A stretch of 64,000 nt of DNA from Puccinia triticina (GCF_026914185.1 NC_070562.1:7440001-7504000); one strand, 5' to 3'; counted from the first letter of the stretch, positions 1 through 13,228 are shown. Made by a program: numbers and translations. Notes: generated from the sequence alone by a model not told the origin.

Positions 1-239
1 ATTGACGAACCCAAAGCTCACTGCTTACCTGTTCGGTGCGTTGTTTCGCTTGGGTCGCTTAGGCTCTTCGTCAGTTGTCGACGTGGCTGCTAGGAGAGGA
101 ACACAGTTTCAGCTTCCGCTTACTCCTAGTGTCTGGGAGTCACATGCATATGCATGGACCTGAAGGGGATAGCGCGGACTCACCGTTCCCCCTTGCAGGG
201 TTATGGTTACGCTCCTTGCGCTTCCTGTGCTCTGGGGTT

Positions 240-3000
240 AGCCCTGAGTCTTGACAATCATCGCGTACATTTCTGCGAGTTGATAGCCCGTTTGAACTGT
301 GGCGGATTCGTGGATTGTTTGATCGTACAAATACTCATCGACGAGCAGCCGAAGCCAATTACAAGCAATCTGGTAAGTGTTCGCGCGGCGGCCGTCGACG
401 GTACGAAGCTCCTTATGAGATCGAGCACCTTTTCGATGGAGGAGGAGGACGCGCAAGTAGAATTTTACCCCTGCCAGAAAAGATACAGAGTACATTCTGC
501 CGACAGCTTCCGATTTTGTTTTCCGCGGGAGCCAGACCTTTTTACCTTTGTCCCACCAGAAGAAAAATGGGATTTCTTCATACAACAGTGTTCGTGCTGG
601 GCGACCTTCAGCCCCGACGCTATTCTTCTGGTTGAGCTTGAAGTAACCAATCAAATTCGTCTGGGAGGCCTTGCCTGACTTGATTTGGCCTTCGGCTCCT
701 TTGTTCGAGTCAAAATACACGAGGTGTTCACCGGCGTCATGGATTGCCAGTCGTGTGACAGCTGGAGACCGATCTGACATTGGAAATTTGAACAGTCTCC
801 AACACGCTGCAAAAAGTGTCAGCTTAGCATCGCATGAGATCAATTGTGGTAATTGACTAACCTTCTGGGGGACTGATGTATTGTGCGTCAATGTATGCCT
901 GAACTTCATTAGCAACATCGACAGCCATATACGATCTGTCATGACCTTTTGTAATGTACTTGTAGAGGTACTTGATTGCTGTAGTGTTGACCGGGATTTC
1001 GATGTTAATGTGAGTTTCAAACATGAGGGTGAGAAACTTATTATAGGGCACGACGTGGCCGTTGGTGAATGTGGTTGTGTGTTTTGTGAATGTAGCACCG
1101 TTATCGCGCCTCAAGTATGCGGGATAAGCTCCATCGATAATAACAGTTCAAGGGGTGAAGGGCTTGGGGTAACCAGATTTGCAGTACTCGCCGGTCCAGC
1201 ACGATTGGCCGACGCAAGGTCCATGGAGCATGAATTGAGTCACCAGTTCGTGGAGTTGTGGTTCGTAGAACTCGTCGGGAATTTTGGCAGATACAAGCCT
1301 ATCAACTTCTTCTGGAGTGTAGGGCCGGTCGCTTGGATCAAGAGTGATCATCAGGTGAAGGTGAGGGAGCCCCCTCTTCTGGAACTCGATTACCGAGACA
1401 TATGCGACAACCTTGCCCAAACGGCCCATCCTGACGAGTTGGAACATTAACGCCTTGACCTTGAGGTGAAATACCCGTGAGACTATTGTCGGGTGGTCGA
1501 CAGCAGACTCGTGGGGGGTGATTATGGCGACTATCTCTGGCCAGTTGAGGTTGGCTGTCATGGTAATGAAAAGAGAAGGAGGACCGTACTTCCTCACAAT
1601 CGCCATTGAATCGTGGTAAAGTTCAGACATGCCTCGGGGGCTCCCAATGAAAGTTGAGGGGAGTATGATTCGACGACCAACAATGACGCTCCCGTTTTCC
1701 AATCCTTTGACAAGGGTGTTGTATTTGTCGGCGTGAAGTTTGTTCTGGTTTGACTCTATGAACGATGTTCGAGATCGCTCAACGCATATGTACATATCAC
1801 ATACGAGTTCCTGCAATAGCGCACGCCCGGCAAGAATTGCGGAGAAGTGGTCGGGTCGTTCGAACAAAAGGAATGAGAACCATTCCAGTGGGCCAACAAC
1901 TCGCCCTTGGACTTTGAGTGTGTCAGTATTTGCAGGCATCGAATTGACGAATCCACTCACCCCGCGCGGTTACTGCCTGGTATAAATTGTCCCACTGTTG
2001 TTCTCCGAAGGGAAAAAAGAGAGGATAGCGGAGGGGGAAATACGACGAGTGAGTATCAGATATTGCTTGCAACTGGCCATCTGCTCGGTGGAGTAAGATT
2101 TGTCGCTCCTCGATTATATCACCGGCACCCCTAACGATCACGGCAACTTCGTCGGTTGTGGGTTGATTGTAACGTTTTGGGTCACAGCCAGGGCGAGGGA
2201 CACCTTGCAGTTTGAAAGTGAGAGCACCAGTTTGGCGTAGAACTTCCCGCGCGTTCATGTAGACGATGGCGTATGGGTTGTGGTGGTATAGGAAGTCCAT
2301 CAGCTTCTGTACCGTGGATAGTTGGAGCCCTTGCCCGCGACCTTCATTGCCTCCCCTCCCTTGCGCCTTCTCAATGCGGAGCTTTGCCTCTTTTGTTCCT
2401 CGGTCCCCGACAACAAATATTTGGGAAAACCCAGGATTGTTGTTGTCCAGAGGTTCTACGCTTGAAATGAGATGGACGAGTCCGCCCGACATACGGAAGA
2501 CGTTGATTCCAAATGGCCCTTGGACTGACGAGTCAATATTTGCGCCAAGCGAGGTGAACAATAGAGCGTTGTTGTACATGCAAATGAGCTCGACAAAATT
2601 ACCTGAATCTGGGTCCGAGTGTTAGTTTGTGCGCGCTAAACTTAATATCATTCGTACCTGGGCTTGTACCGTTAAATAACTCCTTAAGTTCTAGAGGGAA
2701 TGGTGGTGCTGATGAATGGAAAGAGGGGAGGGTGACCTTGTTTTTCTGGCAGCACGTCGAGAAACTGATTGTGGTCTTGGAAGCATCGACGATGGCGGCT
2801 TCCTTGTGGAAATGTAATGCACGGCAGTGAATACACTTGACATTACATGGGCCAAGGCAATGTGGCGTGCTGAACAGAATAGAATCACGTATGCGATGCT
2901 CTGTATTCAAAGCTATGGTGGTGACGACCTTGCCAGGGGTGTTGATGATGCCGAGGGGCATGTTTGAATGATTGAAGGATGAGCGCTTCGCAGGTAGGGA
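240..3000 (-). pseudogene. Helitron Rep/helicase (H1), N-terminal and Rep part, decayed
   Basis: Encodes the replication initiator that nicks and joins DNA during rolling-circle transposition. In order: a zinc-binding segment with PCNVKCIHCRALHFHKE (about 2850-2800); the Helitron_like_N region from about 2600; the HUH motif GLPHLHLMI (about 1370); the Rep tyrosine segment YLYKYITKGHDR (about 960-925); and the Rep C-terminal part (830-250). The parts match H2 block by block. Introns lie at about 2657-2603 and near 855-810. Damage: a frame change near 1950; a TGA at 1148-1150 where the H2 copy has an arginine codon; and loss of all similarity after the segment QLAEMYAMI near 250, so no Walker A motif is present. 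A start codon was not fixed; an ATG at 2961 fits. Confidence 0.85.
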
Positions 3001-3590
3001 TAATCGTTTGGTTTGCGGCTCTGGGGAGAATACTGGGCGGCATTTGAGGGCGAGCAGGAATGTGGGTGGCACGGTTCAGTGAGAAGCTGGGGGGGAATAT
3101 TGTTGATGAGTGAAGCGTGGAGCTGTGGCCGGGGCGACAAGCTGAGCTGAGTCGGGGTGAAGGTGTGTGCGGAGAAAGAATGGATTATGTCACTGACCCA
3201 AGTCCCCGTGTCTCTGGACGGGTAATGAAGAAGGCAATATCAACGTGGTGTTGAGTAGGATCAAACGTTTGACCTGCTTGTCAACGTCGAGGGGTGCCGT
3301 CTGGGAGACACCAATTGTACCTGGTTGATTCGAACTTGGCAATTATCTCCCTCAGCTAGTTGAAATCTGGCATTGCTATGTTACAAAATGAGACAATAAT
3401 CATGCCATTAATGGCCTTTTTATTTGCAAGATGACGAGGAGGTTGTGGGGCGGCATACAGAGTGAAAATTTGAGTTGAATGGAATGTTGGTGGTTGGTGG
3501 TGGGAAGGGGAAAAAGTGAGGAAAAACATCCGAGTGAGATGAGGGGTCATACATGAGATAAAATACAAATGGATGGAGAGTCCGTCCGTC

Positions 3591-4801
3591 TCACGAGCGC
3601 TTCATACGCTTAGCGGCGTCCTTCAAAATGTCCTTGCGAGGACGACCTCGTCGCTTCGGGATGACCTCTTCCTCGCTCTCTTCGTCAAACTCTTCTTCGG
3701 AGGCTGTTTGGCCGTCTTCAGAGTGGTCAGGTGAGGGATTATGGGCCTTCCCTTTGCCTTTCGAGGATTTTGAGGCAAGTGTGGAAGGTGAAGTTGTGGC
3801 CTTGTGCGACGGGCCCGGGGTTGGGGATTTGTTGGGAGCAGTAGTCCGGGGCGTGAATTTGGTCCTGGTCGAGTGATAGGCGTTAGAAAAATTAGGGCTT
3901 TGACCAAAATATATGGTGGAAATGTGCCTACGGAGAACGCCCCGACTTCGTAGTCGGCAAGTTTGTACCACTCGATGAGGGAAGAGATGAACTCATCCCA
4001 ATCTGGTGTCCGGAAGCGAAAGCCACGTGAGAGACCTGAACAAACGTATCAGCTTTGAGCTTAAAGTCGGAGGGGGAGGAGCTTACCACGACGACAGCCA
4101 TGTGCGTGTCCATTTCGAAGTCCACCAAACGCCCGGCTATTTTCACCTCCCAGCCAACGATGAAGAGGTTGAAGGTTTTGACCTGGAGCTTCGATCCGGG
4201 CACGATGTACTTGATGGAAAACCGTTTGTGGGCACGCTCCTGAGAAGAGGTCAGCGTTGTGCTGCGTATGGGAGATATGAAGACTTACCTGTGGATCCCA
4301 ATCGCTGTGGGACACAATGACCTCCAATTGTGCGGTCCCGTCGCCGCTGGTGGTAACAACTTCTTGACGGGAAGTGACGAGACCGAGAGAGTTGACAGCC
4401 GCACGATTGGTGAAGTTGAGGGTATTGTTAGCCACGGGCATCACGGGTGCAACGGTTTCCTGGACATATGTGAGTTTAGGGGTGGAGCCGTTGTTGAGTG
4501 GGATGAACTTCCCAGTCAAATAATAGATGTATGAGGGGTCGAGAACATTGTTGAGGGCCGTGTTAGTACTTAATTTGATTTCGCAGTCTTCTACTTTGGT
4601 ATTTGCTGCGCCGCCACATTGCAAGAAGCTCAAGGTGGTGACATTGCCGTACTGGTTTGCCCTAATGGCTTCCGGGATGGACTGAAACAATATGTCAGTG
4701 GTGTCAAAGTTGGGTTGATGAGAAATCAGGCTCACTTCGCCGAGGGGTTCAAAAAGACCCTTCATGGAAGCGGGGTGGTTCGGGGTGCGGTTGATGGACA
4801 T
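3591..4801 (-). CDS. OB-A1: Helitron accessory protein, OB-fold-like with acidic tail and AT-hook
   Basis: Five exons read on the minus strand: 4801-4736, 4681-4289, 4239-4087, 4035-3932 and 3864-3591. They join in frame to 329 codons plus stop, with GT-AG introns of about 50-67 bp. The ATG at 4801 starts MSINRTPNHPASM. Residues about 30-210 are beta-rich, with SHSDWDPQ closing exon 2 and FIVGWEVKIAGRLVDFEMD in exon 3. The tail is Ser/Lys rich, then acidic (SEEEFDEESEEE), and ends in the AT-hook-like RGRPRKDILKDAAKRMKRS. The same gene with the same intron positions is present in H2, and a dead copy is in H3. It lies upstream of the Rep/helicase on the same strand. I infer binding to single-stranded DNA or to element DNA during transposition, because RPA-like OB-fold proteins are known from some Helitrons. 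The fold assignment is by eye. No stop or frameshift is seen. Confidence 0.8.
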
Positions 4802-4896
4802 AGTTGAGCGGCTTGGGTATATGGGATGTATGTGGAAGAAAGGCCTGGAGAGAGATGGAGGTGAGTGGGAGATAAAGGTGGTATCTCAGACGGCGG

Positions 4897-4904
4897 TTTT
4901 TATA
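4897..4904 (-). promoter_or_regulatory. TATA box of OB-A1
   Basis: The minus strand reads TATAAAAA about 95 bp upstream of the OB-A1 ATG. The H3 copy has a TATATAAAG at a similar distance, which supports a real core promoter. Confidence 0.5.
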
Positions 4905-5759
4905 GGCCTCTAACAAATGGAAGGCAATTGTCTGAGGGCCAGTCGCAGATCGAAGCGCTACCAAGCAGTGAAGGGCTTTCGTGGATGGCTAGGCCGGTCG
5001 GAAATACAACTACTACAAATGAACGGTGAACGGATTGGTAGTTTAGTCATTTGTGGGTCTGTCTGCCGGTCAGAGGGGCGGGTTTGCAGCACGGTAGTTT
5101 CGGTTGGGGAAAAAGGCAATTGTAAAGTGGGCGAGGTGAGTGGCAGGGCACGGACAACAAGAAATGGAAGCTTACCGGGGTGAATGGGCAGGTGGTGAGG
5201 CGTTGGGCCCGACATTGTCGCGGTCGAGCATTCCCTTTGGACTGGCCTGGATGGTGGACTGGGCCGGAGCAACCGGTGCGGTTGTTGCGTTAAAGCAAGG
5301 TTGGTCAGGGTACTCGTGAGCTGAATCTATGCCCTGCAGTTGAGTTGATCCAGAGCGGAGAGGCGTTGCCCAATTGATGCGCCTGTAAACGGAAAAACAG
5401 TCAATGGAGATGGGGGTCCAATAAGAGAGGGTCCCTGCACTGAATATAGACAGGCAGAGCAGGCCAGGCATGATTACCTGTTACTGTGGCGGGCGGAACG
5501 AAATGGTAATATTGCGTGCGTGGTGGTGAAAAATGGTGGCTAGTTTGAGAATGAGTGTGTTGCAATGATTGCGGTGAGGCGCAGGGTTGGCATCAATTGT
5601 GGTGACTGCGTCGACGTGGTCCTGGTGAAGGTAGCTAGGCTATGGGTGATGGCTTGAATTTTTGCGGCGCGGCAAGTGGGTGTCAGTGGCGAGTGTGGAC
5701 TGTTGAGTGTGCCTATTTATATGAGAGGAGATCGTGTCAATTTGTCCCCCCAGGGGATC

Positions 5760-6015
5760 TAGTTCCGTCCTACCCCCTCCCTGGAAGCCCCCTGATTGCT
5801 TGATTAGGCCCTTCCTTGAAAAACTTAACAACCGGCCCTCTTTTGCTCGTTGCTTTGGCACAGCTGGAGGGTCATCCATAGGGCCTTTGGGTCTTCGGGG
5901 ATATTCAACGTTCCAAGTGAGATTGAGGGGCAAGTTTTGCCCCTTTTTGTGAGAAAAAAACACCCCAAAACTTAGATCTACAGATCTAGAATTCTGTGGA
6001 TTTAAGAAAGTGGGA
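5760..6015 (-). repeat. Conserved Helitron 5' module
   Basis: About 250 bp that recurs at 12790-13068 (minus), at 34850-35044 plus 38923-38991 (minus, split by H4), at 35045-35350 (plus) and at 50196-50500 (plus). Each copy runs from a Helitron 5' tip through AGATCTAAGTTTTGG to a block containing GATGACCCTCCAGCTGTGCC. It is probably a cis-acting 5' end and promoter region shared by these elements. It can be read open in some copies, but the frame is not kept, so I do not call it coding. Confidence 0.65.
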
Positions 6016-6215
6016 TATGCATTATAATTATAGATAAAATCAAACATTTCAAACAAAAACATTAAGCTAAATGAGGTGGCATCTTATGAGTGTCAGTGCA
6101 AGGGGAAGTGTGTTTAGCAGGGCCTTTGGCAATGCCTTCAATGGTAGTTTCAATGTATTCAAAAATTGATGTGATATTGCATCTGAATTTGTTTTCTTGG
6201 AACCTTATTGGTTCA

Positions 6216-9099
6216 CTAGAGGCCAAGGCGGCTTCGCTGCTGTGGGGCCCAGAGGCCGCACAGACCAATGTTTGCCTAACAATCTACTTGAAATATATGT
6301 ATGGCTAAATTTTTATACTATTCATCACATTCCTGATGTTAAATACATAATTGATCCTCAACATTCATGTTAATGTCTATTCAAGTTTTTTTTACAACAG
6401 GCATGAATTTAAGCCCAAATTTTTGAGTTTAAGTAGCTGGCAGACTGCTGTTTCTCCTTAACCAAGATCTTAGCAAAGAGTGAGTGATTTGATGTCTTGG
6501 ATGCCCATGCTTATGACACATCAATTCATATTCAACTGTTAAGGTCTCAGTCACATAATTAAAAATGCCACTGTCAAATTCAAAGTCAAATGACACACAA
6601 CTCTGGGTCCATGTTTTTAAATTTTGGGTGTACATGGATGACACAATAGTTCAAGAGACATGCGCAGCGCGCCGCTTTACGTAAAAATCAATCAAAATCA
6701 GATCAATTCATGCGGAGAGGATTCTTCAATCTGCACAGTTTGTTTTCAGTGGCTGAAACAAATGTGTGTATGTATGTACTCAAATCAGGTTGAGAATAAA
6801 TAGTGAACCCCAGACAAATACTTTGCAAAAACCCAAGAGGCATGAGGGTACATGTCAGTCAAATAAAATGGTTTGAGATTTTAGAGAACATATCTTGGAG
6901 ACAATTTTTTTTCTCACACGGATGATGAGGTTAAAGGGTGATTGGGAGAGTTTTGCGTTGACAGTTACCTGAAAAGTGTGTGCTGGGTGAGGAGGCGGCG
7001 CCGGGAAAGGGTTGGTGATGCTCACACTTGGGGGACAGATGGGCGGCGACTGCAGGGGCCGCGACGAGGAGGGTGCCAACAAGACGGTAGGCTCGGTCCG
7101 CGACACCAGCCCCACAATCTATGCATGAAATCCATGTTTGTCAAAACTGGTTTCATTCCTGCGTAGAGAAAGAGAGATACGTATGTAGCCTCCTAGCGGC
7201 TGATCGCAGGGATGCTTCGCCGTGCTGGCCCACCTTGAGTCTACAGATGACTCTTCCTCGCTCGCGCGGTCAAGCTAGAAGGGGAGGTTCTCAAAGTAGA
7301 AGTTTGCAAAGTCGTTGGAGGGTCTGGCGCTCCGACGAGCTCACCATCAGAAAGTACTCGAGACCGACGTGAAGAGCGGCCAGGATACCGCAGGGCACAT
7401 CACGTTGGGCGCTCCAGGGGACAGCGGGTCAAGTGGGTCGGAAGGAGCTGGCTTGAGTTGTTGGGTTGTTGCTGGGGTTGTCGATTGTGTGGTGAGTGGT
7501 GAGCCCGCTGTTGTGCCATTTGGACATCGAGCACGCCAGATGAGCTTGGTGACAAAGCCTAAGGGCGCCCAACAGCTTGACGGCCACTGTCAGCACAAAC
7601 AACCCAAAACAGGATCCAAACGTGGCCCCGCCGGTGGACGGCGTTCAGCCGTCAAACCACAGGGGTACAGTGGGTGTACCGGCTACGAAAACCGTGTTCC
7701 TGTAACCATTGATTTATCCGTTAGTAAATGAGCCTATCGTGACACTATCAAGGCTTCACGCATGTGCGAGCGGGACGAAAGGGAAAGAAAATGCTGCTTA
7801 CATCATCATTCCCATGCCACTATGTTCTGGTTTAGGTCGGGACATTGGCTCCATCAAAATTCCGGACATGCCATTGTGGTCCATTGGGGGTGCGGTCATG
7901 TCGGCATACTACTGTGATCCATGAGTACGGAGCCTTAGGAAACGGGGGTGTGATTGGGGGTGCTTGGCGGCGGCAAGTTTTCAGATGGGTGGACGGTTGG
8001 AGGTGCGAACCGGCTGGGGGTCGGAAGAGTTGCAAAGCTGACGCAGGGGCGAGCCAAGGTTTAAGAGTCGAGGTTGCTGTGGGTGAAAATCAAGAAGAAG
8101 GTGGGAGAAAGGCTGGTCGGCAAGAAGGGCCGCGAGAAGGCAGCGGTATAACACCCATATTGAGGAGCTGGCTGTATTCAATTTGTTGACCGTGATAGAG
8201 CAACGGGGCAGGGGGGCATGATGGGGGGAGAGTGTGGTCGGGCCAGTTGAGTTAGGGATAATGGTGGCGGCTGGTTGTACCAAGGCGTGATGATGAAAAA
8301 GGAGAAGGGTCCAGGCGCGGTAGTGACAACGGATGCAAAGGGCGATGCCACTAAATTGAGTAAAGAGAAGTTTAGCGGTGAGCTGCTGGCGAGCTGAAAC
8401 AGGATTAAATTCTGAGTAGCCCAGCAACTGAGGTGAGTTATTCTCACCGTGAATTGGAATAGCTGTCTGCCATGAAGGTTGCTAGATGATGTATCCTCGG
8501 GGGGAACGGACGCACCTCGCGGATGGGATAGGCAGCCTAATTGGAATGGGACCCAAGCAAAGAAGGCGATTGCCGAGTTGCAAGGGCCAAGCGGGCAAAA
8601 CAAGGGTCGACCGGCGGTTACTGTGACAACGGGGCGTGGCGAGCGCATATGGAGTTCAAGGGTGATTTGACGGGAGGCGTGGGTCGACGGTCAATTGCTT
8701 AAAAGGCACCCGTTGTTTTTCGATGTCCCCCAGGGCGATTGGAGATGCTGCACTTCCAGCTATCCATCTCCCTCAACCCTTCCGCTGCTGCAAGTGCGCA
8801 GTTTGAAGGGCAAAGAGTGGGCCCCCCACTGGTCTCCAGCCTTTGCTGAGGGCCGGGGGCCTTCACGTCCAGTCCTTTTGACCCGTGCGCTTGACGCGGG
8901 CTGGGGGCTGAGCCTGTGGCACAGCACTTTTGCTGATGTTGGAAGGCTATTTGAGTTAATAGTTGCGGTTGTTGCTTTCTCTGTTTATAATTTGGGGGAA
9001 CCCATGATTTTTTTTTTCTCACTTTTTTAAAGTTGTAGGGGGAACCCATGATTTTTTTTTTTGAAATTCAGGCAAATCTGTGTCTTTAATAAACTTGGA
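6216..9099 (-). mobile_element. Non-autonomous Helitron (2.9 kb)
   Basis: The left edge is the 3' end: on the minus strand a GC-rich hairpin, then TTGGCCTCTAG|T. The right edge is the 5' end TCCAAGTTTATTAAAGACAC, reading leftward from 9099. It sits between A and T. Near the 5' end is a repeated A-tract plus GGGTTCCCCC motif (8990-9065). I find no convincing gene inside; open frames on both strands are short, overlap one another and lack conserved motifs. Confidence 0.75.
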
Positions 9100-9604
9100 T
9101 TATTTAATTTAGAATTGGCTATAGAGGAAATCCAAACTTACTAGTGTAAGCTATAGTTTTTCAGATTATGAGCAAATAAATGGAGTATTGGGTGTTGAGT
9201 CAAACATTTAATTTCCTGGTTCACCTTGGTGGCTTTAACTCTATTTTTATCAGATTTTATCATAAATTTTGGACAAATTTTTCAAAAATCAGAAAAAGTG
9301 GTTTCATTATAAGAATCTGACCAACTTGAAATAAATTTCTTGATCAATTGGATAAAAGTGGCATTGAAAATCCAATGTGAACCGGGCTAATATACTATAT
9401 TTTTGCCTAATTTTCTAATAATCAAATTGATTGGTTAGTTGCCTGATCAAATGGCCACATCACAAAAATTACAATTGTTACAACTTCCATTGATGTAAAA
9501 AATGAAATGAACATATAAAACAGTAACTTTACTGAAAAAAATTCTATTACATACATCTGATAAAATTAATAATTGATGAACCAAGTGCTGAATTGTTGAT
9601 CAAT

Positions 9605-9759
9605 CACTACAGAAACTAACGTGTCCGAGAAGTTGTCGCACCCATTTGGTCCAACAAGTTCAGCAATTTACTGGGCCTGGCCGGCTGCTGAACTCGTTGG
9701 GCAAAGTCTGTCCAACAACTTGTCAGACATACTTGTCCAACCGGATAGCTGATGCAGTG
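9605..9759. mobile_element. CACTA-type MITE, 155 bp
   Basis: Starts CACTACAGAAAC and ends GATGCAGTG, with the 3-bp target duplication AAT on both sides (9602-9604 and 9760-9762). The centre folds back: CCAACAAGTTCAGCA pairs with TGCTGAACTCGTTGG. A 3-bp duplication and CACT ends are typical of the CACTA (EnSpm) superfamily. No coding capacity. Confidence 0.75.
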
Positions 9760-11465
9760 AATGTAAATTAGATTTTTTGAATATCATAATTATTGAAATC
9801 AATGGTCAATATCAAATTCCAAGTGAAATTTTCTTTTCAATTCGAGCGCGGTTTCCTGATTTTTGTGCAGAGGGAAGGGTTGCAGAATTTCCCGTTGGAA
9901 AGGGACAACATAAATAATTTTCAACTGAATTTCTACACTTTTATTTGACAAGACTTCTCACTCAAGCTCACAATCCTCAATATCCCACTGCCCAACTTAA
10001 CCATCTAAAATGCGTGGACCTGGCTCTGCTGCTCCTGCTACCACCGATGCCCCAGAAGATGCCTCAGGATATTTCACCGATCAAAGTCAGAGTGGGCCTT
10101 GTTGCTCCAGCCGTGTGACAACCCCGTTGCAGTCAAGAACACTTGTCGCAACACCAAACGATTCCCGACAAAGCTTAGCAGCCAATCCGAGCGCAAGTGC
10201 AAACAAGCGACGAAGGCAAGCTTCCGGTTCTTCTGCAGGTTCTGTGGTTGTAAACTCTCAGTCAAACGCCAAGGCACATGTACCAAGAAAACATCCAGCA
10301 CTCAACAATCAAACCATATCCCCAACAAGGCCGCGCAAAGTACCCAAGCGAATGATATTCAAGCCCCCAAGTGCAACTGCAAAAAGAAGCTCCCAGCCTC
10401 CCAGCTCCGCACAGGTATGTATTCCACTATTATACTGAGTTTTGCATCACACTCTCATGATATTCCTTTTGGTTAATCTAACCCTAAGGAAAAAGACAAC
10501 ACCTACGACTACAACCAAGACTCAGAGGCTGAGATCTCAGAGATCAAATCCAAATCACGCCACATAGCACAAGATGAGGACGATGACAACTTCTCATATG
10601 TTGAGGATTTTTTTGAACCTCCATATAGAAAAACAAACGTTAGTAGACACAATTTGAACTCTTTGTCACATTACTTGGTGCAGGATAAGCTAATAAAACG
10701 CTTTCTGTTGGAACAGGATTGCAGGCACACTGCTGAATTATAAATGCAAATGGTGCCATGCTGTCTATCGGATTCATGGATCTTCTTGTGCAAACTTGAA
10801 AACTCACCGCGATGGCTCTGGTCAAGTCTGCAAGAACACGAAAGGATGCAAAATGCGCTCGAAGGCCAAAAACGCAGGACATTGATTACCTGAATCCGTT
10901 GCAGAGCGTCTTGCGAGGGAGGCCAAGGAAAAAGGAGACAGCAACCAGACGACACTGAAGGGATTCCTAACCACTAGGAAGTTTGATTGTCGTTTACTCA
11001 ACCAGCTGATTGTCCTGTGGCAATTAAGACAAGCTCTTCCTTGGTCCCGAATTGAAGACGCATACCTCCGAGCTGCCTTCCTCTATGCCAACAAGGACGC
11101 TAAACTCTTTTCGCGCAGGTGGTCAGCGGATGAGGCAAAGCAAATATATGTTGTGCTTTGAAAGCGTGTTTTTGAGGAGTTGAATGTGAGCCCCTCTCTC
11201 ATTGTATTCCTTGTACTTGACATTTTTTGGCATTGAATCTCCCTTTTGAATTGTCTATCACACAGAAACTTGACACAACATTTACACTCATCCACGATGT
11301 TTGGACGACTAAGAGAAATCGTTTTGCGTTCATTGGTGCAGCCGTCACATATATCAACACTGACTGGCTGTTTGTTGTGAGACATCTTACACTCAAGATG
11401 ATCCCGTGGAAGCACAAAGGAGATCTCTTGGCGCGACCGATCTCAAACCTCCTCTTAAAAAATGA

Positions 11466-13228
11466 CTAGAGGCCAAGGCGGCTTTGCCGCTGCAAGTATA
11501 ATTATCAGTTGCATCATCTCCCATGCTGCATAATATCTTACTCCCTAAGTTTAGCCACACTTTATTTCCCCTGGCTTGCCCAAATTATTTGATCAATATT
11601 CACCTAGATCCTTGGGACCAGTCAGAAATGAAAACAACTGGTTTGCTTGACCACCATAGAATGCAAGAAACATGCTAGGATTGATCCCATTTGAAAGTCT
11701 TCAGAAACAGGAAAATTTCAAACCAGCAGAGCATTTGAGGTTTCAACTTACAATCTCAAGCCAATTTGGCTGGCAAATTGATGAATTTCTGAAACCAGCA
11801 AGCATCACTATGTGAGCAAACAGCAGCAGTCACGGTCAAATGTGCACTGACCTAATAATTTGAAGGGTGTGATCAATGATTTTTCACAATTTTGCCAGTG
11901 GTTTGATCAAGGAGAGGGGCGTGAGTTAGACCTTCAAGATTCACCAAGGGAACAACTTGATTCTCAAAGGATAATGTTGGTCAAATCAAATAGTGTTGAT
12001 TCTATGATGCTCAAGGAGAGCCAATCTGACATCCGCTTTTTTCTTTTTGGGAAAATCAAACAGGTACTTGATGGCAGAGCAGCAAAGGAACTACTTGATC
12101 AAGATTGTGGATGGCAAATTAGTTTGGGCCAAAGGAACAAGCAGTTCTCTTGTGCACTCTGGCCAACGGGGGATCACTGAGCTGTCTTTCAGTGTGTGTT
12201 GTGCTTGTCCTCAAAAGTCCAGTGCTGTGGCTAAACTCAAGTCACATGTTGATCCCAAAGCAATCATGGACAACTTGCTCCAAAAGACTCTCAATGCCAC
12301 CACTTGGATCTTTGCGTCTGATCAGAGTGGAAACATGTCCGTCGGGATCAAGCAAACTGGTAAATTTCAGCACAGTAGCTTCCTCGCTGGAGGCTTGGTG
12401 AAAGTTGATCAGGATCAATTGACTTCGTTGAGTCATCTCAGCAGACACTATCTGATCAGTTCAAGATTTTTGTCAAGATATTAGAGCATAAGTCTGGATG
12501 CGACATTTCGAGGTGAGTTGAGAGATCTCAAAGCCTATATAAAAGCGGCGGTGCTGATTGTCTCAAACTGATGAAATTGTTCATTGGTTGAAAAGGGTCT
12601 CAATTTCGAAAGCCTTATTTATGATTGGAGTGCTTGAAAAAATGCGCACTTCAAGAAGCAGTAGGCGGAGATCAAGGCAATGATGAAGAAGCTATGGAAG
12701 AAGCACAACAATCAAGATCCGGAAGCGCTGGCAGAGAAGGAGAAGAATGCAGACCGGCCGGCTCAAGTAGCAGCAGAGCACGCTTCCCACCAGGAAAACG
12801 ATCCGCAGGGGATTCGGTTTTGTCCGCCCCCTCCCTGGGAGCCCCCTAACTGCTTGGTTAGGCCCTCCCTGGACAGCTTACCAACCGGCCCACTTTTGCT
12901 TGTTGCTCCGGCACAGCTGGAGGGTCATCCATAGGGCCTTTGGGTCTTTGGGGATATTCAACGTGCCAAGTGAGATTAAGGGGCAAGTTTTGCCCCATTT
13001 TGTGAGAAAAAAACACCCCAAAACTTAGATCTACAGATCTAGAATTCTGTGGATTTAAGAAAGTGGGATTTGTTGTTTTTATAGGGGAAACTCTTGCATT
13101 TTTTTTTTGATGTATTGATATATGGGAAACCCTTGTATTTTTTTTTTTGTAATTTGTTGTATTTATAGGGGAAACCCTTGAATTTTTTTTTGATGGTCTG
13201 AGTTTTCTGTGTCTTTAATAAACTTGGA
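11466..13228 (-). mobile_element. Non-autonomous Helitron inside hAT1
   Basis: The left edge is the 3' end: on the minus strand CAGCGGCAAAGCCGCC, then TTGGCCTCTAG|T. The right edge is the 5' end TCCAAGTTTATTAAAGACAC at 13228. It sits between A (11465) and T (13229). A second, TCCCAC-type Helitron 5' end with the conserved module lies inside at 13068-12790, so this is a composite of two elements, the inner one without a recognisable 3' end. 13070-13200 holds three copies of a GGGTTTCCCCTATAAA plus A-tract unit. A TATA-like TATATAAAAG is at about 12536. The open frames inside (for example near 12047-12484) match nothing I know. Confidence 0.75.
12790..13068 (-). repeat. Internal Helitron 5' end (TCCCAC type)
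   Basis: The minus strand from 13068 reads TCCCACTTTCTTAAATCC, followed by the same 250-bp module as the H1 5' end. It lies inside another Helitron whose own 5' end is at 13228. This points to a nested insertion or to an element that acquired a new 5' end. Confidence 0.65.

Larger units (their letters stand above)
1..6015 (-). mobile_element. Helitron H1, 3' part outside window
   Basis: Rolling-circle transposon on the minus strand. Its 5' end is at 6015, where the minus strand reads A|TCCCACTTTCTTAAATCC, the TC start expected of a Helitron after a host A. Inside, in transcription order, lie a conserved 5' module (6015-5760), a TATA box, the OB-A1 gene and a Rep/helicase gene. The 3' hairpin and CTAG end are not in the window. 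Similarity to the Rep/helicase of H2 stops at about 240, before the helicase motifs, so the element is truncated or chimeric there. From about 160 to 10 the minus strand has an exon-like stretch between a possible AG acceptor and a GT donor that I do not recognise. Confidence 0.75.

Noticed and set aside
238..678. Plus-strand open frames over the H1 Rep region
   Set aside because: Shadows of the minus-strand Rep coding sequence.
5640..6062. Antisense 140-codon frame over the H1 5' module
   Set aside because: It crosses the Helitron 5' tip into flanking DNA, and the frame is not kept in the other module copies.
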